DNA from: Sulfolobus acidocaldarius SUSAZ
Lineage (GTDB): Archaea; Thermoproteota; Thermoprotei_A; Sulfolobales; Sulfolobaceae
Assembly (NCBI GenBank): GCA_000508305.1
Contig: CP006977.1
Location: forward strand, 310,001-374,000
Reading direction: 5' to 3'
Length of the DNA: 64,000 nt
In this document: one piece after another, positions 54,144 through 63,405 of the stretch
Position numbering within the stretch: the stretch's first letter is position 1
How the letters are laid out: each line of letters opens with the position of its first letter
Position numbers and translations under genes: made by a program
The notes under the pieces: model-generated
The model's database searches: none
What the model saw: only the letters and a program-made list of their open reading frames with translations
Told to the model about the DNA's origin: nothing

Positions 54144-55283
54144 GTGCTTAAACAACTAATAATTAAATATTTTGGGATAATATCTGCCTTAATACTAGCA
54201 GCAATAATCTCTATTTACACCTTCTACACTGTTTCAACATTTGCGGGTATAAAGGATTATGTAGGAGACGAAGTGTGGTACCCCTCAGCTGCGTATAATA
54301 TATTAAAGCTTGTATTTCACGTCCAAGTACCTATGAATTTTCCTTACCCAAATGAAGCTAATATACAATACTACGTAAATCCGGAGCATCCTCCACTACC
54401 TAAGTATATCATGGCACTCTTCATATACGCTTTAGGCTATAACCCATTAGTCTGGAGAATACCTTCATGGATTTTAGGTGATCTCATAATTATTATTGCC
54501 TTTCTAATGGCTAGAAAACTTATCGGAAACAGTTTACTGGGAAATGTAACTGGATTAATTGCATCTATACTGATTGCATTAGACCCAAATATATGGGTTA
54601 TGCACGGACTTGCTATGCTTGAGATATATGCCGGATTTTTCTCCATCTTCACACTCTATCTTCTGCTCTCAAATAGAATAAAGTCGTCTTCTGTAGGTTT
54701 AGGTTTAGCATTCCTAGCAAAAGAGAGCTTGCTACCCCTTCTTATACCATACATATATTATCTAGGAGAGATAGTAAAACAGCGTACCAAGAGAGTTATT
54801 TATGGAATACTTATTCCGTTAGTAATATACGTGGCTTTTTCAATACCATTAATTATCTATTTTGGTGGTATAAAACAATGGTTAGACACATCATTTCTGC
54901 ACATGCTAAGTTGGGATGTAACTAATGGACACATTTCCCTGTCTGCAACAAACCAGATAAGTACACCGTGGGATTGGTTCTTTAATATTCACCCATTTTT
55001 CTTAGGCTATGGGCTATATGCTAATGTGAATCCGCTTCTAATGTGGGCTTGGGTTGTAACTACACCGTTAGCCTTTATAATGAAAGACATTAAACTTATA
55101 ATTTTCACCATGTCTGCATGGTCTATATGGCTAGGTTTCGTAGCTGTATATTTTCTGGGAAATCATACATTATTCAGCTTCTATGTTACTGATTTTGCTA
55201 CCATATCAGACGTCTTCATACCTATCTCATTATTTAAATTTCTTAACTGGATAGAACTAAGGAATAAGGGTGAAAATAATTGA
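54144..55283 (+). CDS. GT-C glycosyltransferase (PMT_2/GT39-like membrane protein)
   Basis: 379 residues, nine or ten hydrophobic segments. The first luminal loop has VGDEVWYPSAAYN with the acidic pair typical of GT-C enzymes that use polyprenyl-phosphate sugars, and a second loop has NPEHPPLPKY, matching the 'HPPL' text of protein-mannosyltransferase-like proteins. It would transfer a sugar outside the membrane to a lipid-linked glycan or protein. GTG start within an operon; the stop overlaps the start of the next gene. Confidence 0.72.
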   Translation: MLKQLIIKYFGIISALILAAIISIYTFYTVSTFAGIKDYVGDEVWYPSAAYNILKLVFHVQVPMNFPYPNEANIQYYVNPEHPPLPKYIMALFIYALGYNPLVWRIPSWILGDLIIIIAFLMARKLIGNSLLGNVTGLIASILIALDPNIWVMHGLAMLEIYAGFFSIFTLYLLLSNRIKSSSVGLGLAFLAKESLLPLLIPYIYYLGEIVKQRTKRVIYGILIPLVIYVAFSIPLIIYFGGIKQWLDTSFLHMLSWDVTNGHISLSATNQISTPWDWFFNIHPFFLGYGLYANVNPLLMWAWVVTTPLAFIMKDIKLIIFTMSAWSIWLGFVAVYFLGNHTLFSFYVTDFATISDVFIPISLFKFLNWIELRNKGENN

Positions 55284-56047
55284 TCGAGAAGGCTGTTATT
55301 ACTGCAGCAGGTAAGGGAAGTAGAATGAAATACATAACTACAGTGCTTCCAAAGGCACTTTTACCTCTTTTTAGTAGTGAGAATGGGGATCTTATTACAA
55401 GACCTGTTATAGATCTTATTTTTGATTCTTTGTCTTCTGTTGGAGTTAAAAAGTTCTGTATAGTTGTTGGAAAACACGGAAAATTATTGATGGACTATCT
55501 GTTTGATATGGGGGTTACTTTTGTATTTCAACCTCATCCGAAAGGGTTCGGTGATGCAGTATTAAAAGCTGAGGACTTCTCTAGTAATAATCCATTTATA
55601 GTTCATGCTGATGATGGTGTATTAACAGGAGGATATAAGGAGGCTGTCTCACTTTTTGATGAGGTAAAACCAGATGCCGTGCTTTTACTTAGAGAAGTTA
55701 AGAATCCTAAGAGATATGGCATAGTGAATGTTAAAGATGAAGGAGAGTATATGGGGCATAAACTGTACAGAGTAATTGAAGCTCAAGAAAAACCCCAAAA
55801 TCCTAAATCAAATATAGGTATATCTGCTGTATACATATTTTCTCCAAAAATATTCCAAGGTTTAAATAAGGTTAAAGTAGAAGAGGGAAAAGAGCTCGAA
55901 CTAACATACGGAATTCAAAATATCATAAGCGAAGGCGGTGAGGTATATGGAATTCTGTTGAAAGACGAAAAATGGTTAAATGTAGGAGATCCAGTAAGTT
56001 ATATCGATGCTTTAAACCTCACTTACTCTTTTCATGTTAAGAAGTAA
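55280..56047 (+). CDS. Glucose-1-phosphate nucleotidyltransferase (UTP-glucose-1-phosphate uridylyltransferase type)
   Basis: 255 residues. [24 protein letters not shown] is the GalU/RmlA-type nucleotide-binding loop (quoted in parts: AAGKGSRM, LPKALLP); VHADDGVL carries the metal Asp and IGISAVYIFSP and EKWLNVGDPVSY close the active site. GalU-type features (the long MKYITTVLPK spacing and the LTYGIQNII segment) favour UDP-glucose synthesis. UDP-glucose is the substrate of Agl3 encoded next to it. TTG start overlapping the GT-C stop (TTGA). Confidence 0.8.
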   Translation: MIEKAVITAAGKGSRMKYITTVLPKALLPLFSSENGDLITRPVIDLIFDSLSSVGVKKFCIVVGKHGKLLMDYLFDMGVTFVFQPHPKGFGDAVLKAEDFSSNNPFIVHADDGVLTGGYKEAVSLFDEVKPDAVLLLREVKNPKRYGIVNVKDEGEYMGHKLYRVIEAQEKPQNPKSNIGISAVYIFSPKIFQGLNKVKVEEGKELELTYGIQNIISEGGEVYGILLKDEKWLNVGDPVSYIDALNLTYSFHVKK

Positions 56048-56105
56048 TTCAGTGATTTTTGTAGAACAACGAAAGAATCAAGTAAAGGTAAAACATGATT
56101 TATGT

Positions 56106-57287
56106 TTATCTTACTCTTTTAACATATTGTGGTTTTCTCCATTTAGTCTTTGGCAATATAACATGCTTAAATCTCTCTAACCTAGTCTTATAAGGTAGTA
56201 GATCCTTTATCATTATTTTAACATCCTCAGGTAATCTCTTTTTGGGATAAAATCCTAAGGATGGTAAAACTTTCCTCTCTGGGTTGTAGTAATGTTCTTC
56301 CGCTTCCACTCTAGGATTTTCATATGAACCTATTTCTACATTTAATCCCAGCTCCTCCCCAGCCTTCTTTACAAAATCAGCTATTTTCTTAACACTATAT
56401 ATCTCTGCGAACTGATTAGCAACTCTATATTCCCCTTGTTTGGGAGGATTCTCCAAGAGCAGGGTCAATGCTTGGATACTGTCCTCTAATGATATAAATC
56501 CTCTAGTTTGACCACCCTTTCCATAAACTGTTAGTGGAAGCCCAAGGATGGCTTCTACACAATATCGATTAACCACAGTTCCCCAGACCTCGTCAAAGTC
56601 AAACCTAGTCCTCAGTGTTTCCTCCACGATCTCTTCTGTTCTAGTGCCGTATACAGGACCTTGCATTATGTCAGTAACAGTGAGCCCATACAATTCTTGG
56701 AAGTGAAGAAGAAAATCAGTATCATGAACCTTAGTCCAGTGATAAACAGAACCCGCTTTCCTAGGAACTATTATCTTATCTTTCTTACCATTAACTATAG
56801 CTTCAACATATATACTCTCAGGTATATCAAAAGCAGGTGTTCCATACTCACCCATGGTACCCATCTTCAATATATGTATTGTTGGGTCTACCTCCAACAC
56901 AGCCTGAATAACTCTCAAAGTACTTACCTCATTATTTATAACTGTGTAGACCGAATGATCCATATCTATCATGGAGTAAGGCGCAGATCTCTGCTCAGCG
57001 AAGTGCACTATGGCATCAGGTCTATGTCTCTGTACTATGTCCTTAAAGAATCCATAATTAGTAATATCCCCCACGTAAAAGGTTATGTCTACACCCAAAT
57101 GTTTCTTTGCCTCACTCACCCTCTCCTGTGGTTGAGGCAAAGGAAAAGCTGAATCTGATCCTACTTCTTCTGAAAACCTCCTTGTCGACAAGTTATCGAT
57201 ACCAATTACCTCATGACCTCTTTTAGCTAACCTTAATGCCAATGGCCATCCTAAATGACCATCAATTCCTAGCACTAGAATCCTCAT
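56106..57287 (-). CDS. agl3: UDP-sulfoquinovose synthase (Agl3, SQD1-type)
   Basis: 393-residue extended SDR enzyme. The Rossmann loop is GIDGHLGWPLA; IDNLSTRR and the insertion PLPQPQERVSEAKKHLG are the SQD1-specific text; the TGxY-like catalytic set is SVYHWTKVHD with Tyr-x3-Lys, preceded by KMGTMGEYGTP. It converts UDP-glucose and sulfite to UDP-sulfoquinovose. In S. acidocaldarius the homologue (I recall Saci_0423) supplies the sulfated sugar of the surface-protein N-glycan. It faces the uridylyltransferase tail to tail and is divergent from the hexokinase. Confidence 0.93.
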   Translation of the reverse strand: MRILVLGIDGHLGWPLALRLAKRGHEVIGIDNLSTRRFSEEVGSDSAFPLPQPQERVSEAKKHLGVDITFYVGDITNYGFFKDIVQRHRPDAIVHFAEQRSAPYSMIDMDHSVYTVINNEVSTLRVIQAVLEVDPTIHILKMGTMGEYGTPAFDIPESIYVEAIVNGKKDKIIVPRKAGSVYHWTKVHDTDFLLHFQELYGLTVTDIMQGPVYGTRTEEIVEETLRTRFDFDEVWGTVVNRYCVEAILGLPLTVYGKGGQTRGFISLEDSIQALTLLLENPPKQGEYRVANQFAEIYSVKKIADFVKKAGEELGLNVEIGSYENPRVEAEEHYYNPERKVLPSLGFYPKKRLPEDVKIMIKDLLPYKTRLERFKHVILPKTKWRKPQYVKRVR

Positions 57288-57298
57288 TACGCTTCAAG

Positions 57299-57322
57299 AA
57301 TATTTATATTATATAGATTAAT
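57299..57322. promoter_or_regulatory. Divergent promoter of agl3 and hexokinase gene
   Basis: 45 bases separate the starts at 57287 and 57333. The AT block TATTTATATTATATAG then ATTA is read as TATA in both directions: about 26 bases before the hexokinase ATG (centre about 57307) and about 20-27 bases before the agl3 ATG. Confidence 0.5.
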
Positions 57323-57332
57323 AAATGTAATC

Positions 57333-58232
57333 ATGATTATAGTTGGTATAGACGCAGGAGGAACAAAGACTAAGGGAATAGCTTACACTTGTGACGGTCA
57401 ATATATAGGCGAGGGGGAGACGGGACCAGGCAATTATCACAACGTAGGATTAAGTAAGGCAATTAACAACATAAGGGAGGCTGCCCTTAAGGCAACAAAA
57501 GGAGAAGAACCTGATGTAATATCAATTGGAGCTGCAGGGTTAGACTCGAGATATGATTATGAAAGTTTTAACTCGTTAGCGTCAACTGTAGCTAAAAAAG
57601 TTATAGTAAACCATGATGGAGTTATAGCCCTTTTTGCAGAAACATTAGGAGAGAAAGGTGTAGTAGTAATCTCTGGGACTGGAAGTGTAGTGGAGGGATA
57701 CGATGGAAAGGATTTTCACAGAATTGGTGGAAGAGGATGGTTGCTCTCTGATGTGGGATCAGCTTATTGGGTTGGTAGAAGAGCATTAAGAGCTGTTTTA
57801 GAGGTAATGGATGGACTTAGGCAAAAGAGTAACTTATATTATAAAGTTTTAGAGAAAATTAGAGTAAAAGACTTAGATGATCTGGTACTTTGGTCATATA
57901 CTAGCAGTTGTCAGGCGGATATAATAGCCTCAGTTGCTGAGGCTGTAAACAGCTCCGCACTCACAGGTGACGAACTGGCAATCAATATTTTGAAGGAAGG
58001 TGCGGAGAAGTTAGCAAATCAGGCTGTTTTAATGGCTAGAAGATTAAACGTTAACATTGTATATATGAAGGGAGGAATGTTTAAGTCACCAATCTACTTA
58101 GCGACGTTTAAGAACTATTTATCGTTGTATGGGATCAAAGGAGAAGTGGGAAAAAGAAGTCCTGAATTAGGAGCTATGGTCATAGCATTCAAGGAATTGG
58201 GGTGCGGTATAGAGAGATTACTGAACGGATAA
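57333..58232 (+). CDS. ATP-dependent hexokinase / N-acetylglucosamine kinase family (BadF/ROK-like)
   Basis: 299 residues. DAGGTKTKG at 6-14 is the phosphate-1 loop, AAGLDSR and NHDGVIAL form the sugar site, VVISGTGSVVEGY the phosphate-2 loop, RVGGRGWLLSD-like text (here RIGGRGWLLSDVGSAYW) the adenosine site, and KGGMFKSPIY the end of the fold. It is strongly similar to the broad-specificity hexokinase of S. tokodaii that phosphorylates glucose, mannose, glucosamine and GlcNAc. Glucose-6-phosphate from it could lead to UDP-glucose for agl3 next door. The 3' end overlaps ggt by 15 bases. Confidence 0.88.
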   Translation: MIIVGIDAGGTKTKGIAYTCDGQYIGEGETGPGNYHNVGLSKAINNIREAALKATKGEEPDVISIGAAGLDSRYDYESFNSLASTVAKKVIVNHDGVIALFAETLGEKGVVVISGTGSVVEGYDGKDFHRIGGRGWLLSDVGSAYWVGRRALRAVLEVMDGLRQKSNLYYKVLEKIRVKDLDDLVLWSYTSSCQADIIASVAEAVNSSALTGDELAINILKEGAEKLANQAVLMARRLNVNIVYMKGGMFKSPIYLATFKNYLSLYGIKGEVGKRSPELGAMVIAFKELGCGIERLLNG

Positions 58233-59657
58233 GCTTACACCCTCACTCCTTAAGTCAGCTACTGCATAGTATCTATCGCTTTTCCTCTTCAGAGCTTGAA
58301 CTACCCCTACCTCAGGTGTGAAATAGTCAAGTTGCTGGAAAGGCAAACTCAACCTCTTCTCCGCTACAATCTTATCACTTAATAATATGAATCTTGGAGC
58401 ATTAACAGCCTCATCAATCTCCATGTTGTAATCAGCATAATACTGAAACACTTCAGCATGAATTTGAGGTCTAAGATCTCCACCAGCACATCCTATGAAC
58501 AAGCTCTCGTCATCTTTTTCTGCATAAAGTATTGATAAGGTGTGCAATGGTCTCTTTCTGGGTTCTGGTTTGTTATTTCCTTCCGTAAATCCAAACCCCC
58601 TGTTATTAAACGGAAACTGTTTCACAGTGATTCCTGATCCGAAATGGAAAAATAGACTTTGTATAAAACCAACTTCATTTTCGCCATCTGCTACCACAAA
58701 GAAAGTTGTGTCCTCAGTTCTCAGTATACGGTTAGGTAATATACCCATCTCTCTCAATTTCACTCTTAATCCGTTTTCATCTAATAGGTTAATTTCCGGT
58801 GAGTAAAAACGAGGGTCAGTAACATATCTGTCCCTATCACTATATCCAATCGCAAAGATTTTCACCATCTCTTTTACTCTTTCTATATCGTCAAACTTAT
58901 GCTTCCAGGTCTCCACCATTTCAGACAACTTAAGTATTTCAAGAGTCGTTATGCCTTGACTGTTGGGAGGAAGTTCGTAAAGTGTGAAATCCCTATAAGT
59001 AGATTTTATAGGTTTAACCTCCTCACCCCTGAAATTGGCGAAATCAGAAAATTCCATTTCTACACCCTGTTTATTTAAGCCCAGAACTATTTCTTCCATG
59101 AGTTTGCCTTCATAAAACTCTCTAGGATTTCTAGAAACTACCTTCAGTGCTTCTCCTAACTCTCTAAGTTTAATTAAGTCCCCAGCCATTCTGCCTTTGT
59201 ACAGTTTAGACCAACTTTCAGGCATATCATTGGCTCTAGATATGGCCCTCCCCAGCTCTTTTCCTATATAGAAACCATTTGTAGCCAACTTTACGGCTGG
59301 TTGCAGAACAGTCTGCAAGTCTAAGCTCATGAATTTCCTCTCTATGTAATCCCACATGTCCACTAACCCAGGAACTAAAACTGTTGATGGGTGTCTAGGG
59401 CTCGGTATTTTTTGAATCTTCAGATTTTTTGAAGTCCACCCTGAAGCGTTATAGGCTATCAAACCCTCAGGGGTATTTGCCAAGAGAAAACCATCTCCAC
59501 CCAGTCCACTAGTATAGGGTAAAACAACCGAGAGAACCGCGCTTACTCCTACAGCCGCATCAAATGCATTTCCGCCCATTTCAAGTATCTTAGCGCCAAC
59601 ATATGTAGCCAACTGATTTTGACTAGCAACCACTTTTTTACCTATACTAACTTTCAT
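58218..59657 (-). CDS. ggt: Gamma-glutamyltransferase family Ntn hydrolase
   Basis: 479 residues. AAVGVSAVLSVVLPYTSGLGGDGFLL is the GGT N-terminal signature (seen as LGGDGF), and processing before the Thr of DTTFFVVADGENEVGF would give the catalytic N-terminal nucleophile (about residue 325). The FFHFGSGITV segment corresponds to the family's lid region. No signal peptide is seen, so it acts inside, unlike bacterial GGT. With no glutathione known in this genus, its substrates may be gamma-glutamyl peptides or cephalosporin-like amides. Divergent from the next gene by 37 bases. Confidence 0.9.
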   Translation of the reverse strand: MKVSIGKKVVASQNQLATYVGAKILEMGGNAFDAAVGVSAVLSVVLPYTSGLGGDGFLLANTPEGLIAYNASGWTSKNLKIQKIPSPRHPSTVLVPGLVDMWDYIERKFMSLDLQTVLQPAVKLATNGFYIGKELGRAISRANDMPESWSKLYKGRMAGDLIKLRELGEALKVVSRNPREFYEGKLMEEIVLGLNKQGVEMEFSDFANFRGEEVKPIKSTYRDFTLYELPPNSQGITTLEILKLSEMVETWKHKFDDIERVKEMVKIFAIGYSDRDRYVTDPRFYSPEINLLDENGLRVKLREMGILPNRILRTEDTTFFVVADGENEVGFIQSLFFHFGSGITVKQFPFNNRGFGFTEGNNKPEPRKRPLHTLSILYAEKDDESLFIGCAGGDLRPQIHAEVFQYYADYNMEIDEAVNAPRFILLSDKIVAEKRLSLPFQQLDYFTPEVGVVQALKRKSDRYYAVADLRSEGVSLSVQ

Positions 59658-59694
59658 ACCATGTTATTTTTTATCCAAAAGTAAATAAGAGAAT

Positions 59695-60060
59695 ATGATG
59701 GAAATTCCAGAGAATGTCAAAAAGGAACTGAAAGATGGCGTCTGCGTAGCCTGTTGCGATAACATTGTCATATGTATGAGTGAAGATTTACCCACTAACC
59801 CCAATGCAGATACAGATCTTGAGGTGGATAGAGAAGGTGGTGAAATAATAATTAGACACATAATTAAGGATAATCCTGATAATCCCTTATATCTAGAATA
59901 TCCTGCAGACAGGAAGTTTGTAGAAAATGTTAGTAAAGCGAACGGAAGCGTAAAAATATTCTTTGTAGATCAAAAGTTTAATGAAAAGTCAACATTCATA
60001 GTGAAGTTAAATAAAGAAGACTTGAGATTACTAAGGAGGGAAATTGGTCTTGGACCTTAA
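59695..60060 (+). CDS. Unknown protein, 121 aa, first gene of the tmcA operon
   Basis: I do not recognise it. A soluble protein with a Cys-rich N-terminal stretch (DGVCVACCDNIVICMSED, about 14-31) that could bind a metal, a very acidic middle (PNADTDLEVDREGGE) and beta-rich end. It starts a three-gene operon with MazG-like and TmcA genes. The TATA-like TTATTTTTTAT about 26 bases upstream supports the ATG at 59695 (a second ATG follows directly). Confidence 0.65.
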   Translation: MMEIPENVKKELKDGVCVACCDNIVICMSEDLPTNPNADTDLEVDREGGEIIIRHIIKDNPDNPLYLEYPADRKFVENVSKANGSVKIFFVDQKFNEKSTFIVKLNKEDLRLLRREIGLGP

Positions 60061-60295
60061 GTATATCCAGGAAAAGATGAAAGAGCTTTATTACCTTAAG
60101 GATTCAGAGAGAGGAGTATACGCTACTTTTACGTGGTTAGTAGAAGAGGTTGGGGAACTAGCTGAAGCATTATTATCAAAAAATAAGGATTCATTAGAAG
60201 AAGAGTTGGCTGATGTTTTAGCGTGGACTGTGTCAGTAGCTAACCTGGTAGGAATAGATTTGGAAGAAGCTTTAAGGAAGAAATACCACATATAA
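60044..60295 (+). CDS. MazG-like nucleotide pyrophosphohydrolase
   Basis: 83 residues. The helical EEVGELAEALLSK (about 29-41) with the downstream EEELADVLAWTVSVAN (about 48-63) supply the two acidic pairs that bind magnesium in all-alpha NTP pyrophosphatases (MazG/RS21-C6). Short but complete for this class. Likely hydrolyses non-canonical or excess nucleoside triphosphates. TTG start at 60044 with a good Shine-Dalgarno GGAGGG about five bases before it, overlapping the upstream gene by 17 bases. Confidence 0.85.
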   Translation: MVLDLKYIQEKMKELYYLKDSERGVYATFTWLVEEVGELAEALLSKNKDSLEEELADVLAWTVSVANLVGIDLEEALRKKYHI

Positions 60296-62617
60296 ATGAT
60301 GGAAAAAAAGGAATTCTTTGAAATTCTAAAGAGCTCAATATCAGATAGTAAGGATAGATATTACAGAAATTTAGTATTTATTCAAGATGAATCAGATAAT
60401 TTACGTCATGTTTTAGAAGTTTTACAGCTTTACTTAGACATAAATCCAGATCCCCTTATAGCATATGCATTTCATCCCTGGGCTAAGGGAGCTAAGGATA
60501 GACTTGAGGAACTAAGAAAGATTGTTAAAAATAGCGAGAGACTTGTAGATATCGATTACTCAAGCTCTGAAAGATATCTAGGTTCTACTTTTGATGTCGT
60601 TATTCTAGATTTAGTAGATAACTTTGAGCCCAATCATATAGGTAGATTAGTGGATTTAGTTAGAGGTGGCGGATTAATAATACTTTACACAAACGACTTA
60701 AAGAATAATAAGATATTTAAAAATTCTATCCTTAGGGAGGGAAAGGTACTTGATGTTTATGAAATGAGATTTATGAGAAAACTAACCGAGCATGAGGGTA
60801 TCTTTATCATATCTAACTCCGAATACTACGCAAAGCCTTTTAAGGGTGAGGTGAAGGAAAAGCCTTCACCACAATTACCCAAAAAACCTATAATGCCAGT
60901 AGAGTTACATTCCCTATGTCTTAGCTCTGACCAAAACAAAGTTTTAGAGTCATTTATCGGAATGAGATACGGATCAAGAAAAGTTCTAGTTATAACGGCG
61001 TCTAGAGGAAGAGGTAAAAGTGCGGTAACTGGACTAGGTATGGCAGGGCTAATATTTAAACATGGCTTTAGAAAAGGACGAAAATACAAAATAATAGTTA
61101 CTGCACCTTCGATAGCAAGCTCTTCACAGACTATGGAATTCCTTAAGAGAGGTCTTGACGCATTAGGAGTAGAATACAAGGAAAAGAGATCTCCTTTAGG
61201 ATTCATAAATAGCCTTGAAGGTGAAGGATTCAGGGTATTTTTCGAGATACCTGAAGCTACTTTGGAGCATGAGGGTGATTTACTTGTCGTAGATGAGGCA
61301 GCAGCGATAGGTATTGGGTATATTGATTCAGCTCTCAAGACATGGAAAAAGGTCGTTCTCGTAACAACTGTTCACGGTTATGAGGGTTCAGGCAAAGCAT
61401 TCCTAAGATACCTAAATAGATTGCTTAAGCAGAGGAAAACTACGGTATATTGGGAGGAAATGAGAAAACCTCTAAGGTATGCTGAAGGTGATCCTATTGA
61501 GAAATGGTTGTATGATTCATTATTACTTGATGCAGAGCCAGAGGATGTGCAACAAGAGATCGATAAAGTGTATTTCGAAACCTTAGACAAGGAAGAGTTA
61601 TTCTCTGACGATCGTAAATTGAGGCAAGTCTATGGAATTTTGGTCACAGCTCATTACAGAAATAATCCCAATGACCTGATGATAATGGGAGATGGGATTC
61701 ATCATACAATAAAGGGATTAAGTATTGAGGGCACGAACAATTACATAGGAGTAGTGCAGATAGCTAATGAGGGAGGTTTATCTGATGAGCTAATACATTC
61801 AGCATTAATGGGTGTGACATTTGATGGAGATCTTATACCAGATAGAATGATAAAACACTCTAGACTGATAGAATTCGGAAAGATGAAAGGATGGAGAATT
61901 GTAAGAATAGCAGTAATGCAAGAATTACAGGACAAGGGATTCGGGAGCCAGATGTTAGAGATGATAATCGAAGATGCTAAGAGGCAGGAAATTGATTGGG
62001 TTGGATCCTCATTTATGGGAGATATGAGAGTACTTAATTTCTGGATTAGAAACGGATTCTACCCTGTTCATGTTTCGCCCAAGAAGAATGAAAAACTTGG
62101 GGATTACCCTGTAATAGTAATAAAGCCTATAAGTGAAATTGCAACTAAGGCAGTAAGAGTAGCAGCATATGTATTGAAGGAAAAATTACTTAACACCTTA
62201 CATGATGTGTACTTTTCCATGGACCCGGAAATTGCCCAAATAATCCTCAGTGGTATAAAAGTTCATAAAGAAGTTAAGATAAACCCAATATACGTAGATA
62301 AAGCGGTAGCATTTCTTCAAGGAGTGAGCCCATATGAATCCTCAGCCGACGGGATTCACTTATTAACGTTAAAATATTTTTGGGATGCTAAAAGGGAATG
62401 GTCCTTAGAGCCTGAACAAGAAATTTTACTAATAGCCAAAATACTGCAAGGTAGACCATGGAGATTCACTTCAGCCTCACTAAATTCGAATAGAACCGGA
62501 GTTAATGAAATGTTATATCAGGCTGTTGCCGAATTATTATACAGGTACTATTCCTTAAATAGTGAAACAAAAGTAGGAATTAGCTTAGATAAATTGGATG
62601 ATGACCAAATAGACTGA
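60296..62617 (+). CDS. tmcA: tRNA/RNA cytidine acetyltransferase TmcA
   Basis: 773 residues, domains in TmcA order: N-terminal DUF1726-like domain, RecD-like ATPase with Walker A SRGRGKSA (about 238-245) and Walker B LVVDEAAAIG (about 329-338), then a GNAT domain with the acetyl-CoA loop QDKGFGSQ (about 543-550) and a tRNA-binding tail. It makes N4-acetylcytidine in tRNA and, in hyperthermophilic archaea, in many RNAs. ATG directly after the MazG stop, so co-transcribed. Confidence 0.93.
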   Translation: MMEKKEFFEILKSSISDSKDRYYRNLVFIQDESDNLRHVLEVLQLYLDINPDPLIAYAFHPWAKGAKDRLEELRKIVKNSERLVDIDYSSSERYLGSTFDVVILDLVDNFEPNHIGRLVDLVRGGGLIILYTNDLKNNKIFKNSILREGKVLDVYEMRFMRKLTEHEGIFIISNSEYYAKPFKGEVKEKPSPQLPKKPIMPVELHSLCLSSDQNKVLESFIGMRYGSRKVLVITASRGRGKSAVTGLGMAGLIFKHGFRKGRKYKIIVTAPSIASSSQTMEFLKRGLDALGVEYKEKRSPLGFINSLEGEGFRVFFEIPEATLEHEGDLLVVDEAAAIGIGYIDSALKTWKKVVLVTTVHGYEGSGKAFLRYLNRLLKQRKTTVYWEEMRKPLRYAEGDPIEKWLYDSLLLDAEPEDVQQEIDKVYFETLDKEELFSDDRKLRQVYGILVTAHYRNNPNDLMIMGDGIHHTIKGLSIEGTNNYIGVVQIANEGGLSDELIHSALMGVTFDGDLIPDRMIKHSRLIEFGKMKGWRIVRIAVMQELQDKGFGSQMLEMIIEDAKRQEIDWVGSSFMGDMRVLNFWIRNGFYPVHVSPKKNEKLGDYPVIVIKPISEIATKAVRVAAYVLKEKLLNTLHDVYFSMDPEIAQIILSGIKVHKEVKINPIYVDKAVAFLQGVSPYESSADGIHLLTLKYFWDAKREWSLEPEQEILLIAKILQGRPWRFTSASLNSNRTGVNEMLYQAVAELLYRYYSLNSETKVGISLDKLDDDQID

Positions 62618-62643
62618 AAGATGAAGAAATGCACCTCAACTGA

Positions 62644-63405
62644 CTAAATGCTAAACATGACCAAAGATAATACAATTGCGATTGAGAACAGTTGATGCAG
62701 TCCAATTACTATACCAGGCTTCTCAGGATTTCTGTTTATACCCCTGAACACTAGTAAACCCACTATGCCTTCTATCAGAGCTAGAGCCAATGGAATCCAC
62801 AACTGTAATAAAATTAATGAAATAAAGAAGATTACTCCTGCTATACTGTGTACAATCCATATCCATTGTAATCTGTTCTTAGGCTTTCTAACGTCGCCTA
62901 TACTGAACCTCATCTTCCTAGTTCCTGTTACCACACCGCCCATAAATATTACAAAATACAAAAAGTGTGGTGGAGTAATCGCGTCTATTATGAAACTAGT
63001 AAACCTGCTAGGATCAAAACCCATTGCTATTAAAAGATATATTACCATTGTAGTATAGGCTGCAATGTCATGAAAGCCTTGAAATATAGATGGTAATTTT
63101 CCTGCTAATACGTAGAGTGTTGCCATTCCAAGTAACGCTGTAAATATAACACTGATAAATCCGGCAATAGAGAGCAGGTTAAAATCAAGAATCAAAATAG
63201 CTAAGGAAAGTAAACCCACTAAAGTTGCAGATATTCTATGCATAGCCTCAGGATCTGCTTTTCTAACAGCAAGATGAACCATGTCTCTAGTATAAGGCCA
63301 TTTAGTACCTAAAGAAAGACCATAACCATAACCTTCAACTATACCCCCTAATACTATGGTCAACCCTGCTAGAAATGTGGTAGCTAAAGACAGTTCAATT
63401 ATCAT
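62644..63405 (-). CDS. CtaA/Cox15-like heme synthase membrane protein
   Basis: About 253 residues with eight hydrophobic segments. The opening LGGIVEGYGYGLSLGTKWP and EAMHRISATLVGLL resemble the first half of heme A synthase (the GxGLxxxxWP and E-x-x-HR motifs with an axial His); HDIAAYTTMV, the later IVHSIAGVIFF and GLHQLFSIA supply more His. It may oxidise heme o or a related archaeal heme. A TATA-like TTTTTTAAAC about 26 bases before the ATG at 63405 supports this start over 63423. Confidence 0.65.
   Translation of the reverse strand: MIIELSLATTFLAGLTIVLGGIVEGYGYGLSLGTKWPYTRDMVHLAVRKADPEAMHRISATLVGLLSLAILILDFNLLSIAGFISVIFTALLGMATLYVLAGKLPSIFQGFHDIAAYTTMVIYLLIAMGFDPSRFTSFIIDAITPPHFLYFVIFMGGVVTGTRKMRFSIGDVRKPKNRLQWIWIVHSIAGVIFFISLILLQLWIPLALALIEGIVGLLVFRGINRNPEKPGIVIGLHQLFSIAIVLSLVMFSI

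Noticed and set aside
56661-57152. 163-codon plus-strand frame inside agl3
   Set aside because: Antisense to a strongly supported enzyme; composition is unusual and no start signal is present.
60826-61338. 170-codon open frame on the minus strand inside tmcA
   Set aside because: It lies wholly antisense to the Walker-motif region of a clear TmcA gene, has no family resemblance and no promoter; a codon-usage shadow.
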